64,000 nt of DNA from Nostoc sp. TCL240-02 (lineage in GTDB: Bacteria > Cyanobacteriota > Cyanobacteriia > Cyanobacteriales > Nostocaceae): the NCBI RefSeq assembly GCF_013343235.1, contig NZ_CP040094.1, positions 2,356,501 through 2,420,500 of the forward strand, read 5' to 3'. Every line of letters starts with the position of its first letter. Position 1 is the first letter of the stretch. A model generated the notes under the pieces. The model was not told where the DNA came from and did not search any database. It saw only the letters and a list, made by a program, of their open reading frames with translations. Positions 27,992 to 38,372 of the stretch are shown one piece after another. The translations under genes and the position numbers were made by a program.

Positions 27992-30900
27992 GTGGAAAAA
28001 ATAGCCATCATCGCATTATCATGCCTATTCCCCGATGCAAATAATCCTGAAGAATACTGGCAAAACATCGTTAATCAAAAAGATTCGACATCCTCTGCAA
28101 CCGTCGAAGAAATCGGAGTAGATCCGACAATCTTTCACAATCCAGTCAAAGGTACACCAGACAAAACCTATTCCCTTAAAGGCGGATACATCCGCAACTT
28201 CCAGTTTAATCCATCCGAATACAATCTCCCATCAGAATTTGTTGCTGGTTTAGATAACACCTTCAAATGGTCATTGTATGCAGCTAAACAAGCAATTGTA
28301 CAGAGTGGTTATTGGGGTAATCAAACTGTCCTGGCAAAATGTGGCGTAATTTTAGGTAATTTGTCATTCCCGACAAAGTTATCTAATCAGTTATTCTCTC
28401 CAATTTACCAGCAAGCTATTAATCCTGCTGTCAGAGAACTTTTGCAGCATGAAGACTTTGATTTAGCTGCTTTACCAAGTGCAACCAAAGCATCTTTGTA
28501 CAATGCGATGATATCTGGCTTACCAGCATCTATCGTTGCTCAAGCTCTATCTCTATCCCAGATTAATTTATGTCTGGATGCCGCTTGCTCTTCATCATTT
28601 TATGCTATTAAATTAGCATCTCATTACTTATGGTCACACAAAGCTGATGTCATGTTAGCTGGAGCCATCAGTTGTGCAGATTCCTTATTCGTGCGAATGT
28701 TATTTTCCGGTGTTCAAGGGTATGCAGAAAACGGCATCAGTCGTCCCTTAGATAAGTCATCTAGAGGGCTAATTCCCGCCGATGGTGTTGGGATGGTGAT
28801 GCTGAAGAGATATTCTGATGCCGTTAGAGATGGTGATAATATTCTCGCCACTATCTGCGGTAATGGACTCTCGAATGATGGCAAAGGTAAACATTTATTG
28901 AGTCCGAACCCTAAAGGACAAACCTTAGCTTTTGAACGAGCCTACAATGAGGCCAATTTCAGTCCAAAAAGCATTGATTATCTAGAGTGTCACGCCACCG
29001 GCACATTGCTAGGAGATACAACCGAGTTCAACTCAATCGAAACATTTTTTGGTCAAAATCAAGCTGCACCTCTGGTAGGTTCTGCTAAAGCAAATACTGG
29101 TCACTTGTTAACTGCTGCTGGCATGGTTGGCTTGACTAAAGTGATTTTGAGTATGTCTCATGGTGTAATTCCAGCAACCATGAATGTTTCGGAACCTTTA
29201 ACGTCAGAAAAAGGTACAATTTCCGCCGATAAAATTGTTAGAACAGCTACGACATGGCCTAATAATAACGCACCAATTAAACGGGCGGCTATCAGTGCTT
29301 TTGGTTTTGGCGGCACTAATTCTCATCTGATTTTAGAGCAAGGAAATACAACACAATCTGTTGAACCAACTCCACCTGTTCTACCTACCAAAGTCGCCAT
29401 TGTTGGCATGGATGCCTTTTTTGGTAACTGCAATGGCTTAGATGCTTTTGAACGGAGCATTTATGATGGAACACAGCATTTTACTTCTCTACCGCCTCAA
29501 AGATGGCATGGTATAGAAAATCAAGAAAGTGTCCTGAAAAAGTACGGTTTAGCAGATGGTAAAGCACCAGTAGGGGCATATATCAAGGATTTTGAAATCG
29601 ATACTTTATCGTGCAAAATCCCACCAAATGAAATCGAAAAGCTAAACCCACAACAATTATTGCTCCTGAAAGTTAGCGATCGCGCCGTCAAAGATGCGAA
29701 ACTACAGGAGGGTGGCAATGTGGCTGTGATTGTTGCCGCCGAGACAGAATTCTCTGTGCATCAGCTACAACAAAGATGGAATCTCTCTTGGCAAGTTAAA
29801 GACGGCTTACTCAACCAAGGAATTTCTCTACCTGCTGAACAGCTTTCCCAACTGGAAACCATTGTCAAAGATAGCATTCATCAACCAGTAGAAATCGGCG
29901 AATATGTGAGTCACATCGCCAACATCATGGCGAGTCGGATTTCTGCTTTGTGGAACTTCACTGGTCCTGCATTCACCGTCAGCGCTGGCGAAAATTCTGC
30001 CCTCAAAGCGTTGGAAGTTGCCCAAATGTTACTCGCTACGGGAGAAGTAGACGCAGTGGTTGTGGGTGCGGTAGATTTAGCCGGCGGTGTGGAAAACGTC
30101 TTATTCCGCAGCCAATTTGCCCCAATTAATACGGGTGTCAATACATTGGGTTATGACCAACAAGCTAATGGCTGGACGGTTGGCGAAGGTGCGGGTGCTG
30201 TCGTCCTCAAGCGCTACGAAGCTGCTAAGGAAGATAATGAACGCATCTATGCAGTAATTGATGCCATGAGTTTTGCACAAGGTAATTCTACTTTGAGTGA
30301 TGCTTTGGTAAAACCTGATGCTTCAGCTATCAGCAATGTCTGCAAACAAGCTTTCGAGATGGCGGAGATTCAACCCACAGAGGTTAACTATGTGGAAGTC
30401 TTCGGTAGTGGCGTTCCCCAGGAGGATGAAGCGGAAATCACAGGTTTATTGCAAGCTTATCCGAAAGTGGGCAATGGTCTGCACTGTGCATTGGGCAGCG
30501 TCAAAGCCAATATCGGCCACACTTATACAGCATCGGGAATTGCTAGCTTAATCAAAACCGCCCTCTGTCTTTATTACAGGTATATTCCCGCCACGCCCAA
30601 ATGGTCTGGTGTCAAAACACCGCAAGTATGGGAAGGTAGCCCCTTCTATGTGGCAATGGAATCAAGACCTTGGTTTGTCGATAAAGGCGGTACACGCAGA
30701 ATAGCAGCAATTAATAGCATGGGTATAGATGGCAGTTACGCCCATTTAATCTTATCGGAAGAACCCAGCCACGAGGAACGTGACAACAGATATTTGCAAC
30801 AAATGCCTTTTCATCTGTTTCCGATAGCAGTTAGCGATCGCACCACCATCTCCGATCTTCTCAACAATCTCCAACATACCATAGAAGCGAGTTCTTCTTT

Positions 30901-32743
30901 ATCAGCTAACGCCAGCGAAACATTTGCTACTTTTCAACAGCAATCTGATGCAAAATACGTCTTATCAATTACAGGACGTAACACAAAAGATTTACTCAAA
31001 GAAATTGAATCTGCCCGCAAAGGTATAAATAATGCCTTTGAAAACGGCACAGATTGGCAAACGCCACTAGGAAGTTATTTCACCGCGAAACCATTGGGTA
31101 AAACGGGAGCAGTTGCTTACGTTTATCCCGCCGCAGTCAATTCTTATATAGGCATTGGTCGTACTGTCTTTCGCTTGTTTCCTAAAGTCTTCGAGGACTT
31201 AAAAAGTAACAATCTCTACAACCGGGCTGCCGATGTTGAAAAGTTAGTTTATCCCAGAAGCTTACCTAAATTGACAACTAGGCAACTAGAAACTCTCGAA
31301 AAGCAGTTGTTAGATGATTCACTGGCAATGTTTGAAAGTGAAATCGCCTTTGCTAGATACATGACGGCAATTTTCCGAGATGATTTTAAAGTCAAGCCGC
31401 AATCCGTATTTGGGTATAGCTTGGGTGAAACTAGCATGATGGTTGCCCAAGGGGTTTGGAGTGATTTTGAGGGTGGAAGTAACACCTTAAACTCATCCCC
31501 TCTATTTGGCGATAAGCTATCCGGCCCGAAAAATGCTGTGCGTGAATATTGGGGATTAACAGATTCGCCAAACAACAATCTTTGGAATACTTATGTTCTC
31601 ATGGCTACTCCATCGCAAGTTAGAGAATGCCTGAAACAAGAGAACCGCGTCTACTTAACTCAAATTAACACACCAGAAGAAGTATTAATTGCTGGTGATG
31701 ATGCCGCCTGTAAGCGAGTGATTGCAACTTTAGGTTGTAACGCTTTCCCCGCGCCCTTCGACCATGTGATACATTGTGAAGCGATGCGATCGCAGTACGA
31801 GGAAATCAAGAAGGTAAACACCTTACCATCGCAAAATCTGCCCGGTATCGTTTTTTACTCAGCCGCCGATTATCAACCAATTACACTTGATAGTGATACC
31901 ATTGCCCACAACATCGCCAAAGGATTGTGCCAAGAACTTGATTTTCCGCAATTAGTTAATCGTGTCTACGGTGATGGAGTCAAAATATTTCTAGAAGCAG
32001 GCGCAGGTAATGTCTGTTCGCGATGGATTGATAAAATTCTCGGCAACCAAGAACATATTACAGTCTCTCTAAATCGTAGAGGGATGGATGACCATGCTGC
32101 AATGGTCAAAGCATTAGCAAAACTACTCAGTCATCAGGTGAACGTGGATTTATCACCGTTGTACAGTAAAGCTCAAGGAACCGCTAATCAAAATAAAGCA
32201 ACATTGAGAACAGTTACCTTGGGTGGAAAAGCAATTGCTGCTACAATTTTGAGCGAAAAAAATCGCAAGCTTGTTGAAGATTTTGCTGGGGATCTTAGGA
32301 GTGAACGTTTCAAAATACAGCATCCAGATATACCTAACATCCAGCAATCTGAAATCACAGATTCTCTTAATACTTCCAACCAAATAATCCAAGAAGAAAC
32401 TTACTCCCATAACATCTTGCCTCAGCCAGAAGAAGTAAAACCGAAAAATATCATTGATAACGTTTTTGAACCGAGAGAACAATTACAATCTTCTGAGTCA
32501 ATCGCAATTGGGCAGCAAACTTCTCTTTCTTCGCCATCTGTCATCACTAAAAAAATTAGTAGCATCATCAGCATGTTCGATTTAAATAAGACCCAGTATC
32601 AAAAGCTCAATGCTAATAATTCAAAGATAACTAAAGCACACACAGCCTTCTTACAGTCTAGACAAGATTACAGTCAGCAAATGAGCGAAATCATTCAATT
32701 GCAACTAGCTTGCGCCCAAAACTTGCTTAACGACGAATCTTAA
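27992..32743 (+). CDS. HGL synthase KS-chain length factor-acyltransferase protein
   Basis: The 1583-residue protein has the PfaC/PfaB-like architecture. A KS with active Cys199 (LDAACSSS) spans about residues 1-450. A second KS-fold domain at about 465-930 has the active cysteine replaced by Glu667 (TVSAGENSA), the hallmark of a chain length factor. An acyltransferase follows at about 1030-1390 with GYSLGE (S1143). The ~190-residue tail ends in a helix, SRQDYSQQMSEIIQLQ, that resembles the helices in the HglE linker and may dock the subunits. It starts with GTG. It is fourth-gene material of the hgl operon, with hglC or hglD as the likely PCC 7120 name. CLF-type pairing would set the long chain length of the glycolipid. 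Confidence 0.88.
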   Translation: MEKIAIIALSCLFPDANNPEEYWQNIVNQKDSTSSATVEEIGVDPTIFHNPVKGTPDKTYSLKGGYIRNFQFNPSEYNLPSEFVAGLDNTFKWSLYAAKQAIVQSGYWGNQTVLAKCGVILGNLSFPTKLSNQLFSPIYQQAINPAVRELLQHEDFDLAALPSATKASLYNAMISGLPASIVAQALSLSQINLCLDAACSSSFYAIKLASHYLWSHKADVMLAGAISCADSLFVRMLFSGVQGYAENGISRPLDKSSRGLIPADGVGMVMLKRYSDAVRDGDNILATICGNGLSNDGKGKHLLSPNPKGQTLAFERAYNEANFSPKSIDYLECHATGTLLGDTTEFNSIETFFGQNQAAPLVGSAKANTGHLLTAAGMVGLTKVILSMSHGVIPATMNVSEPLTSEKGTISADKIVRTATTWPNNNAPIKRAAISAFGFGGTNSHLILEQGNTTQSVEPTPPVLPTKVAIVGMDAFFGNCNGLDAFERSIYDGTQHFTSLPPQRWHGIENQESVLKKYGLADGKAPVGAYIKDFEIDTLSCKIPPNEIEKLNPQQLLLLKVSDRAVKDAKLQEGGNVAVIVAAETEFSVHQLQQRWNLSWQVKDGLLNQGISLPAEQLSQLETIVKDSIHQPVEIGEYVSHIANIMASRISALWNFTGPAFTVSAGENSALKALEVAQMLLATGEVDAVVVGAVDLAGGVENVLFRSQFAPINTGVNTLGYDQQANGWTVGEGAGAVVLKRYEAAKEDNERIYAVIDAMSFAQGNSTLSDALVKPDASAISNVCKQAFEMAEIQPTEVNYVEVFGSGVPQEDEAEITGLLQAYPKVGNGLHCALGSVKANIGHTYTASGIASLIKTALCLYYRYIPATPKWSGVKTPQVWEGSPFYVAMESRPWFVDKGGTRRIAAINSMGIDGSYAHLILSEEPSHEERDNRYLQQMPFHLFPIAVSDRTTISDLLNNLQHTIEASSSLSANASETFATFQQQSDAKYVLSITGRNTKDLLKEIESARKGINNAFENGTDWQTPLGSYFTAKPLGKTGAVAYVYPAAVNSYIGIGRTVFRLFPKVFEDLKSNNLYNRAADVEKLVYPRSLPKLTTRQLETLEKQLLDDSLAMFESEIAFARYMTAIFRDDFKVKPQSVFGYSLGETSMMVAQGVWSDFEGGSNTLNSSPLFGDKLSGPKNAVREYWGLTDSPNNNLWNTYVLMATPSQVRECLKQENRVYLTQINTPEEVLIAGDDAACKRVIATLGCNAFPAPFDHVIHCEAMRSQYEEIKKVNTLPSQNLPGIVFYSAADYQPITLDSDTIAHNIAKGLCQELDFPQLVNRVYGDGVKIFLEAGAGNVCSRWIDKILGNQEHITVSLNRRGMDDHAAMVKALAKLLSHQVNVDLSPLYSKAQGTANQNKATLRTVTLGGKAIAATILSEKNRKLVEDFAGDLRSERFKIQHPDIPNIQQSEITDSLNTSNQIIQEETYSHNILPQPEEVKPKNIIDNVFEPREQLQSSESIAIGQQTSLSSPSVITKKISSIISMFDLNKTQYQKLNANNSKITKAHTAFLQSRQDYSQQMSEIIQLQLACAQNLLNDES

Positions 32744-32749
32744 TATCTT

Positions 32750-32888
32750 ATACCAATTCTCTCTCAACTCTTTCTTCCTTCGCGCCCTTTGCGTCCTTCG
32801 CGGTTCGTTTAAAAATTATTACGTGCATCTCCTAGAGAATTGGTATTACTCTCTTACTCTGTGCCCTCTGCACCTCTGCGGTTCTTTA
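32750..32888. repeat. Palindromic element and second repeat core between KS-CLF-AT and PfaD-like genes
   Basis: The ends ATACCAATTCTCT (32750-32762) and AGAGAATTGGTAT (32834-32846) are exact complements around a core with TTTGCGTCCTTCGCGGTTCG. A separate GTGCCCTCTGCACCTCTGCG core follows at 32861-32880. The ends match the element at 15855-15901, and the core matches the elements at 25.8 and 27.8 kb. Confidence 0.8.
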
Positions 32889-32949
32889 ACAGAGTCTACA
32901 CCCTTCAACTTTATCATCCATTGTTTGTATAATCCGAGGGATAACTACC

Positions 32950-34626
32950 GTGACAACCGTAGATACGGTACTAAGTAAACACGATAATGGTCTTAACTTC
33001 TCCGCTTGGTCGCATAACAAAAACCAGGTTTGGAAAGGTTCTTTAGAAACTGTATCTTTTGAGAAACAAACCATCAAAGATAAATTGATGGTATTAAATA
33101 AACCATGCTACATCGTGAAAGTTGCCGGAAAAATCGGTGTCACCAATGAGGGGTATTTATCCCCTGGTGATAATGGCACAACAGCACAAGTAGAACTCTT
33201 AACATTTGCATCCCCAATCCGCATTCAACAGTTTGGAGACCCCAATTTTCTCTCCTCTCATGGAGTGAAATACGCCTACGTTACCGGCGCAATGGCTGGC
33301 GGAATTGCTTCCGAAGAAATGGTCATTGCACTCGGAAAAGAGCAAATTTTGAGTTCCTTTGGTGCAGGTGGTTTAACTCCAGAACGTTTGGAAGCAGCCA
33401 TCAATCGCATTCAACAAGCTTTACCTCAAGGGCCTTATGCATTTAATTTAATTCACAGCCCCAACGAACCTGCGATTGAACGCCGCGCTGTGGATTTATA
33501 TCTTAAATATCAAGTGAGAACAGTAGAAGCATCTGCATTTCTCGACTTGACACCCAACATTGTTTATTACCGTGTTGCTGGATTGAGCTTAAATAGCAGC
33601 AATCAAATTGAAATCAAAAATAAAGTCATTGCCAAAATTTCTCGCCGAGAAGTTGCGACTAAATTTATGCAACCAGCACCAGCGAGAATTATCAAAGAAC
33701 TTCTGCAACAAGGGTTAATTACTGAGTTACAAGCAACTCTTGCAGCGAAAGTTCCAATGGCTGATGATATTACCGTCGAAGCTGATTCTGGAGGTCACAC
33801 AGATAACCGTCCCTTGGTTTGTGTGTTACCTTCTATTATTGCCTTGCGGGATGAAATTCAAGCCCAATATCATTACCAAATACCCATTAGAATCGGCGTT
33901 GCAGGAGGAATTGGGACACCACAATCAGCATTAGCAGCTTTCATGATGGGTGCTGCTTATATAATGACCGGTTCCATTAATCAGTCATGTGTTGAATCTG
34001 GGGCTTGTGAACATACCAAAAAGTTACTAGCTCAAGCAGAAATGGCTGATATGATAATGGCTCCAGCAGCAGATATGTTTGAAATGGGAGTCAAATTGCA
34101 AGTTCTCAAACGGGGTACAATGTTCCCCATGCGAGCGCAGAAATTATTTGAACTCTATCGCGCTTATGATTCCATTGAAAGCATCCCTCTTGCAGAAAGA
34201 GAGAAATTAGAAAAACAAGTTTTTCGCAAAACTATTGCTGAAGTATGGGAAGGAACTGCGGCTTATTTGTCCCAAAAGAATCCTGAGAAACTTGGGAAAG
34301 CAGTTAATAATCCTAAACTAAAAATGGCGTTGATTTTCCGTTGGTATTTAGGATTATCTTCCCGTTGGTCTAGTTCTGGTGAAAAAGGTAGAGAAGTCGA
34401 TTATCAAATTTGGTGTGGCCCGGCAATGGGCGGTTTCAATGACTGGGTACGCGGTTCCTACCTGTCTGAACCAAATAATCGTGGTGTAGTTGATGTTGCT
34501 AATCAAATTATGACTGGTGCAGCCTTTTTGTATCGCGTTCAAAATTTGAAAATTCAAGGGCTACAAGCTTCCGATTATTACAGTCAGTATCACCCTGTTC
34601 GTTCTACATCATTGTTGGAGATTTAA
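32950..34626 (+). CDS. PfaD-family enoyl reductase of the HGL synthase
   Basis: The 558-residue FMN-dependent enoyl reductase is of the PfaD / nitronate-monooxygenase fold. Visible elements are [51 protein letters not shown] (FMN and substrate loop), and [20 protein letters not shown] followed by [17 protein letters not shown]. In PUFA synthases PfaD reduces the enoyl intermediate in trans; here it would saturate the growing alkyl chain, giving the mostly saturated heterocyst aglycone. It starts with GTG (32950); only 2 bp separate its stop from hglB, indicating translational coupling. It is probably hglC or hglA in published nomenclature. The enzyme class is confident; the symbol is not. Confidence 0.9.
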   Translation: MTTVDTVLSKHDNGLNFSAWSHNKNQVWKGSLETVSFEKQTIKDKLMVLNKPCYIVKVAGKIGVTNEGYLSPGDNGTTAQVELLTFASPIRIQQFGDPNFLSSHGVKYAYVTGAMAGGIASEEMVIALGKEQILSSFGAGGLTPERLEAAINRIQQALPQGPYAFNLIHSPNEPAIERRAVDLYLKYQVRTVEASAFLDLTPNIVYYRVAGLSLNSSNQIEIKNKVIAKISRREVATKFMQPAPARIIKELLQQGLITELQATLAAKVPMADDITVEADSGGHTDNRPLVCVLPSIIALRDEIQAQYHYQIPIRIGVAGGIGTPQSALAAFMMGAAYIMTGSINQSCVESGACEHTKKLLAQAEMADMIMAPAADMFEMGVKLQVLKRGTMFPMRAQKLFELYRAYDSIESIPLAEREKLEKQVFRKTIAEVWEGTAAYLSQKNPEKLGKAVNNPKLKMALIFRWYLGLSSRWSSSGEKGREVDYQIWCGPAMGGFNDWVRGSYLSEPNNRGVVDVANQIMTGAAFLYRVQNLKIQGLQASDYYSQYHPVRSTSLLEI

Positions 34627-34628
34627 AA

Positions 34629-36143
34629 ATGACTATAAAACAGTCTTTCACAGCAGACGATATTCAAATATTTTTGGTATCTAACTTAGCTAAGTTGCTA
34701 GGAGTAGCAACTGATGAAATAGATGTCAAAGAACATTTAGAAAACTATGGCTTGGATTCAGCCCAAGCAATGATTCTAGTAAGTAACTTAGAAAAGTTGC
34801 TCGGATTTCAACCATCTCCGTTGCTGCTGTGGCATTACCCAAATATTGAGGCTCTTTCACAGCGTTTAGCTGAAGAAGTGCAAGAAGGTTCACCAGTTCA
34901 AGATACAAAGGTGGTAGCTTCTAATGCCAACATTGCACCCTCTGTTCTAGATTTGGGTGCTGAGGCTGTTCTTGACCCCACCATCCATCCCGGTGCTGCA
35001 TCGAATGTACTTGTGGGTGAATCTAAGAACATCTTTTTAACTGGAGGAACAGGCTTTTTAGGAGCTTTTATCATCCGGGAATTGCTACAAGAAACCAATG
35101 CGGATATCTATTGCTTAGTACGTGCTGCTAATGCTGAAGAAGGCAAAAGCAAACTCCAAAAAAATCTAGAACAGTATGCAATTTGGCAGGAAGAATTTAG
35201 CTCCAGAATTATTCCGATTGTCGGCGATTTATCTCAGCCTTTGTTAGGTATTAGTTCGGAACAGTTTCAAACTTTAGCTGGCAATATTGATACTATATAT
35301 CATAGTGCTGCTTTGTTGAATTATGTTTTTCCATACTCTGCACTGAAAGCAGCCAATGTTTTAGGCACTCAAGAAGTTTTGAGATTGGCTTGTCAAGTTA
35401 AAGTCAAGCCTGTACATTACGTTTCCAGCGTTGCTGTTTTTGAATCCACTGCTTATGCTGGCAAAGTTGTCAAAGAACAGGATGAATTCAATCATTGGGA
35501 AGGTATTTATCTTGGTTACTCTCAAACTAAATGGGTAGCTGAAAAGTTAGTCAAAATTGCTCGTGACCGTGGACTTCCTGTAACTATCCACAGACCACCA
35601 CTGATTTCTGGTGATAGCAAAACAGGCATTTGTAACACACATGACTTTATCAATTTGATGACCAAGGGCTGTCTACAAATGGGATATTTCCCTGATGTAG
35701 ATTATATGTTGGATATGTCACCTGTTGACTATGTAAGTAAAGCGATCGTTTATCTATCACGCCAAAAAGAATCCATAGGTAAAGCTTTCAATTTACAACA
35801 TCCCCAACCCGCTGCTTTGAAAATGCTAGTTGAGTGGATACGCTCTTTTGGTTATTCAGTTGAAATGATTCCTTTCGAAAAATGGCAATCAGAGTTAATC
35901 AATAATGTGACTTCTGCTGACAATCCTTTGTACACTCTGCGGCCATTTTTGCTAGAACGTTGGTCTGATGAACAACTCACTATTCCTGATTTGTACTTAC
36001 AAGCTAGAAGACCCCACATTAGCTGCCAAGATACTCTTCATGCATTGGCAGGTAGTTCTATTGCTTGTCCGCCAATTGACTCTCAATTGTTTATGACTTA
36101 TACAGCTTACTTGATTCAAAGCGGCTTTTTGAATCTGGCTTAG
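34629..36143 (+). CDS. hglB: HglB (HetM): ACP-thioester reductase releasing the HGL chain
   Basis: The 504-residue protein has an N-terminal acyl carrier domain (residues about 8-80, [10 protein letters not shown] with phosphopantetheine Ser44) and a C-terminal thioester reductase domain of the extended SDR type: [13 protein letters not shown] near residue 138, [14 protein letters not shown], and the catalytic YSQTK near residue 297. It reductively releases the acyl chain as an aldehyde or alcohol, providing the terminal hydroxyl to which the sugar is attached. The gene was first described as hetM next to hetN and hetI in Anabaena, exactly as here. It is last in the PKS operon and is followed by a 73-bp palindromic repeat that may act as a terminator. 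Confidence 0.93.
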   Translation: MTIKQSFTADDIQIFLVSNLAKLLGVATDEIDVKEHLENYGLDSAQAMILVSNLEKLLGFQPSPLLLWHYPNIEALSQRLAEEVQEGSPVQDTKVVASNANIAPSVLDLGAEAVLDPTIHPGAASNVLVGESKNIFLTGGTGFLGAFIIRELLQETNADIYCLVRAANAEEGKSKLQKNLEQYAIWQEEFSSRIIPIVGDLSQPLLGISSEQFQTLAGNIDTIYHSAALLNYVFPYSALKAANVLGTQEVLRLACQVKVKPVHYVSSVAVFESTAYAGKVVKEQDEFNHWEGIYLGYSQTKWVAEKLVKIARDRGLPVTIHRPPLISGDSKTGICNTHDFINLMTKGCLQMGYFPDVDYMLDMSPVDYVSKAIVYLSRQKESIGKAFNLQHPQPAALKMLVEWIRSFGYSVEMIPFEKWQSELINNVTSADNPLYTLRPFLLERWSDEQLTIPDLYLQARRPHISCQDTLHALAGSSIACPPIDSQLFMTYTAYLIQSGFLNLA

Positions 36144-36712
36144 GAGTTCACTACTTGCGTAGGATGTGTTAGGAACGTAACGCACTATCCCGAATACTTT
36201 CGGTGCGTTACGAAGCCCTAACACACCCTACAGCTACAACAAAACAAGTTTATTTAGTCGATGTTTTTTAAAACTCAGTACTGCTGAATAGTTAATATTT
36301 CAGATGCCAGCAACAACTTATATACCAACAGTGGCAATATAATTGCCCTGTTTTTTTATGCTCAATAATGTAATTTTTTAGGATTCACCACTTGACAGAA
36401 GCAATTGAAGATAGAATGGTTAGTGTCGGGCATAAAAGTTTGATTTTGCCTACTGGCTTTTGTAAGTAATCAAAAGCCAGTGCTAGTAGTTTGAAATCAC
36501 TAAACTTCTTTAATGCTCCACTTATTTGATGTATAAGTCCTAAATTTACGTTTGGACTGTTACATCTATCCAAGGCATCACACAAGCATTTGAAATGGTA
36601 ATAACTCAAGACAGTTATTGTCGATTCAAATATTACGCGTACTAAATTGTAGAACGAGAACCACTGTAAATGCAAGGCAGCTTCATCAAGTTGAATTCAC
36701 CAATATTTTTAC
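36144..36712. other. 570-bp spacer hglB-hetN
   Basis: The first 90 bp hold a palindromic repeat. The remainder (36232-36712) is AT-rich; a 96-codon minus-strand frame at 36385-36675 exists but lacks recognisable features. The hetN promoter is expected here. No NtcA or HetR palindrome was identified with confidence. Confidence 0.5.
36159..36231. repeat. 73-bp palindromic repeat downstream of hglB
   Basis: The outer arms GTAGGATGTGTTAGG and CCTAACACACCCTAC and inner arms CGTAACGCAC / GTGCGTTACG form a two-part stem with an imperfect loop. This GTAGGGTGTGTTA type is widespread in cyanobacterial genomes. The position just after the operon suggests a possible transcription stop. Confidence 0.85.
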
Positions 36713-37516
36713 ATGAACAAAACACATCAAGGTCAGAGCAAAAAAACTGCTCTTATTACTGGGGCAGCCAGTGGAATTGGCTACGAATTAGCCTGTATTT
36801 TTGCTGCTCATGATTACAATTTGGTATTAGTAGACAGAAATGGGCCAACGCTACTAGAAATTGCAGCTAAATTCCAAGAGAAATTTGGAATTTTTGTCAA
36901 AACTATTGTTAAGGATTTATCTATATCAACTGCTCCTGAAGAAATTTTCACGGAGCTGCAACTCGCCAATATTAATGTTGATGTGCTGGTAAATAATGCC
37001 GGATTTGGTATCTATGGATTATTTCACGAAACAGACCTAGCTACTGAATTGGAAATGCTACAGGTAAATTTAGTGTGCCTCACCCATTTAACTAAGCTAT
37101 TCGTAAAACACATGGTAAAGCAAGGTGAAGGTAAGATATTAAATGTTGCTTCGGCTGCGGCTTTTCAACCAGGGCCTTTGATGGCGGTTTATTTTGCTAC
37201 TAAAGCTTATATCTTATCGTTTTCAGAAGCGATCGCTAATGAATTAGAAGGAACAGGTGTCACTGTGACAGTTCTTTGCCCAGGCTCAACCGAATCTGGC
37301 TTTCACGAAAGAACTGGGATGGCTGACTCTAAGCTGCTCAAGGGTAAGCGGATGATGGATGCACGAACAGTAGCCGAAATTGGTTTTCACGGCTTAATGA
37401 AGGGCAAAACTATTGTCATTCCTGGTTTTATGAATAAACTACTGGCAAAAATCGTCAGATTTGCACCTAGAAAGCTGGTGACAAAAGTTGTGAGAAATAT
37501 GCAGGAAGATAAATAG
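36713..37516 (+). CDS. hetN: HetN, SDR-family heterocyst patterning protein
   Basis: The 267-residue classical short-chain dehydrogenase has TGAASGIG (residues 16-23) for cofactor, NNAGFG, a catalytic Ser region NVASAAAF, and Y160-x3-K164 (YFATK). In PCC 7120 hetN overexpression suppresses heterocysts and its loss yields multiple contiguous heterocysts; activity depends on an internal RGSGR pentapeptide (recalled from the literature). The aligned position here, residues 137-141 just before ILNVAS, reads QGEGK, so the inhibitory peptide is absent. The enzyme core is intact, so it may serve glycolipid synthesis as a ketoreductase. It sits between hglB and the convergent hetI, 52 bp away. Confidence 0.88.
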   Translation: MNKTHQGQSKKTALITGAASGIGYELACIFAAHDYNLVLVDRNGPTLLEIAAKFQEKFGIFVKTIVKDLSISTAPEEIFTELQLANINVDVLVNNAGFGIYGLFHETDLATELEMLQVNLVCLTHLTKLFVKHMVKQGEGKILNVASAAAFQPGPLMAVYFATKAYILSFSEAIANELEGTGVTVTVLCPGSTESGFHERTGMADSKLLKGKRMMDARTVAEIGFHGLMKGKTIVIPGFMNKLLAKIVRFAPRKLVTKVVRNMQEDK

Positions 37517-37568
37517 GGGAATTGGGAATGGGGAATGGGGAAGAATGACAAATGACAAATGATTAGTA

Positions 37569-38288
37569 TCAATATTGCCAGCATTTTAAATTCCAGCCAC
37601 AATTTGCGACAGCGACAGCAGCAACAAAATTGTTAGCAGGTACTAATTCAAAAAGACTCCAGTTTTCAGTTATCTGTAACTTGGCTGGTTCTGTGGGAGT
37701 TAGCGATACTTCAATTTGCTCTAACTGGGATAGTCCGTCTCCGGTTGCTTTTAAATAAGCTTCCTTACAAGTCCAGTAACGGAAAAATACTTCTTGCTGT
37801 TGGTTGGGAGATAGTGATCGCAACATATCATATTCTCTCGGTAAAAAGAACCGTTTGGCAAGAGCTTCAATATCAGACATCGGGCGAATATATTCTAGGT
37901 CTACACCAATTGGATGGGTACAATTCACCGCACACAAACCCAACCCTTGGGAATGAGACAAGTTAAACGCCAATCCACTATCGGCAAATTTATCTGCTAA
38001 TACTGGTTTTCCACGCTGTTGATAATTAAACTGCACTTGTAAAGGCTGGATATCCAAGTAGCGACCTAATATAGTTCGCAGGATGCCACGACCAGCAATG
38101 AAACGCTGTCGATGTTCCTGAAAATAGAACCTTTCAGCACGAGCTATTTCGTCACTAGAAAGAGTTGCTGCTAAATTTTGCAGTTGTAGTTCTGGTTGGT
38201 CAAGTTCTATACGCCAGACATGAATCTCATCTGATAACAAAGTTAAATCTGTCGGTGCAGGTAGCCAGAAATGATGAGTAGCGGTCAT
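37569..38288 (-). CDS. hetI: HetI, Sfp-type 4'-phosphopantetheinyl transferase
   Basis: The 239-residue protein has the Sfp/AcpT motifs GRGILRTILGRYL, FNLSHSQGLGLCAV, GVDLEYIRPM (metal-binding Asp/Glu) and FFRYWTCKEAYLKATGDGL (WxxKEA). It transfers the 4'-phosphopantetheine arm of CoA to carrier-protein serines. In heterocystous cyanobacteria HetI is broadly specific and activates both PKS/NRPS carrier proteins and the HGL ACPs of HglE and HglB. It is convergent with hetN, and about 450 bp of AT-rich sequence with DnaA boxes lies upstream of its start, so its promoter lies within or next to the presumed replication origin. Confidence 0.93.
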   Translation of the reverse strand: MTATHHFWLPAPTDLTLLSDEIHVWRIELDQPELQLQNLAATLSSDEIARAERFYFQEHRQRFIAGRGILRTILGRYLDIQPLQVQFNYQQRGKPVLADKFADSGLAFNLSHSQGLGLCAVNCTHPIGVDLEYIRPMSDIEALAKRFFLPREYDMLRSLSPNQQQEVFFRYWTCKEAYLKATGDGLSQLEQIEVSLTPTEPAKLQITENWSLFELVPANNFVAAVAVANCGWNLKCWQY

Positions 38289-38372
38289 TGAATCTGATTT
38301 GATTTGTTTTGATAACCTTTACCGAAGTTTAGCTTTGCTAGTCTCTATTTTATCTTGAAGATATATTTTAAG

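Noticed and set aside
36385..36675. 96-codon minus-strand frame between hglB and hetN
   Set aside because: No recognisable motif, odd Leu/Cys/Lys composition, opposite to both neighbours and lying in the expected hetN promoter region.
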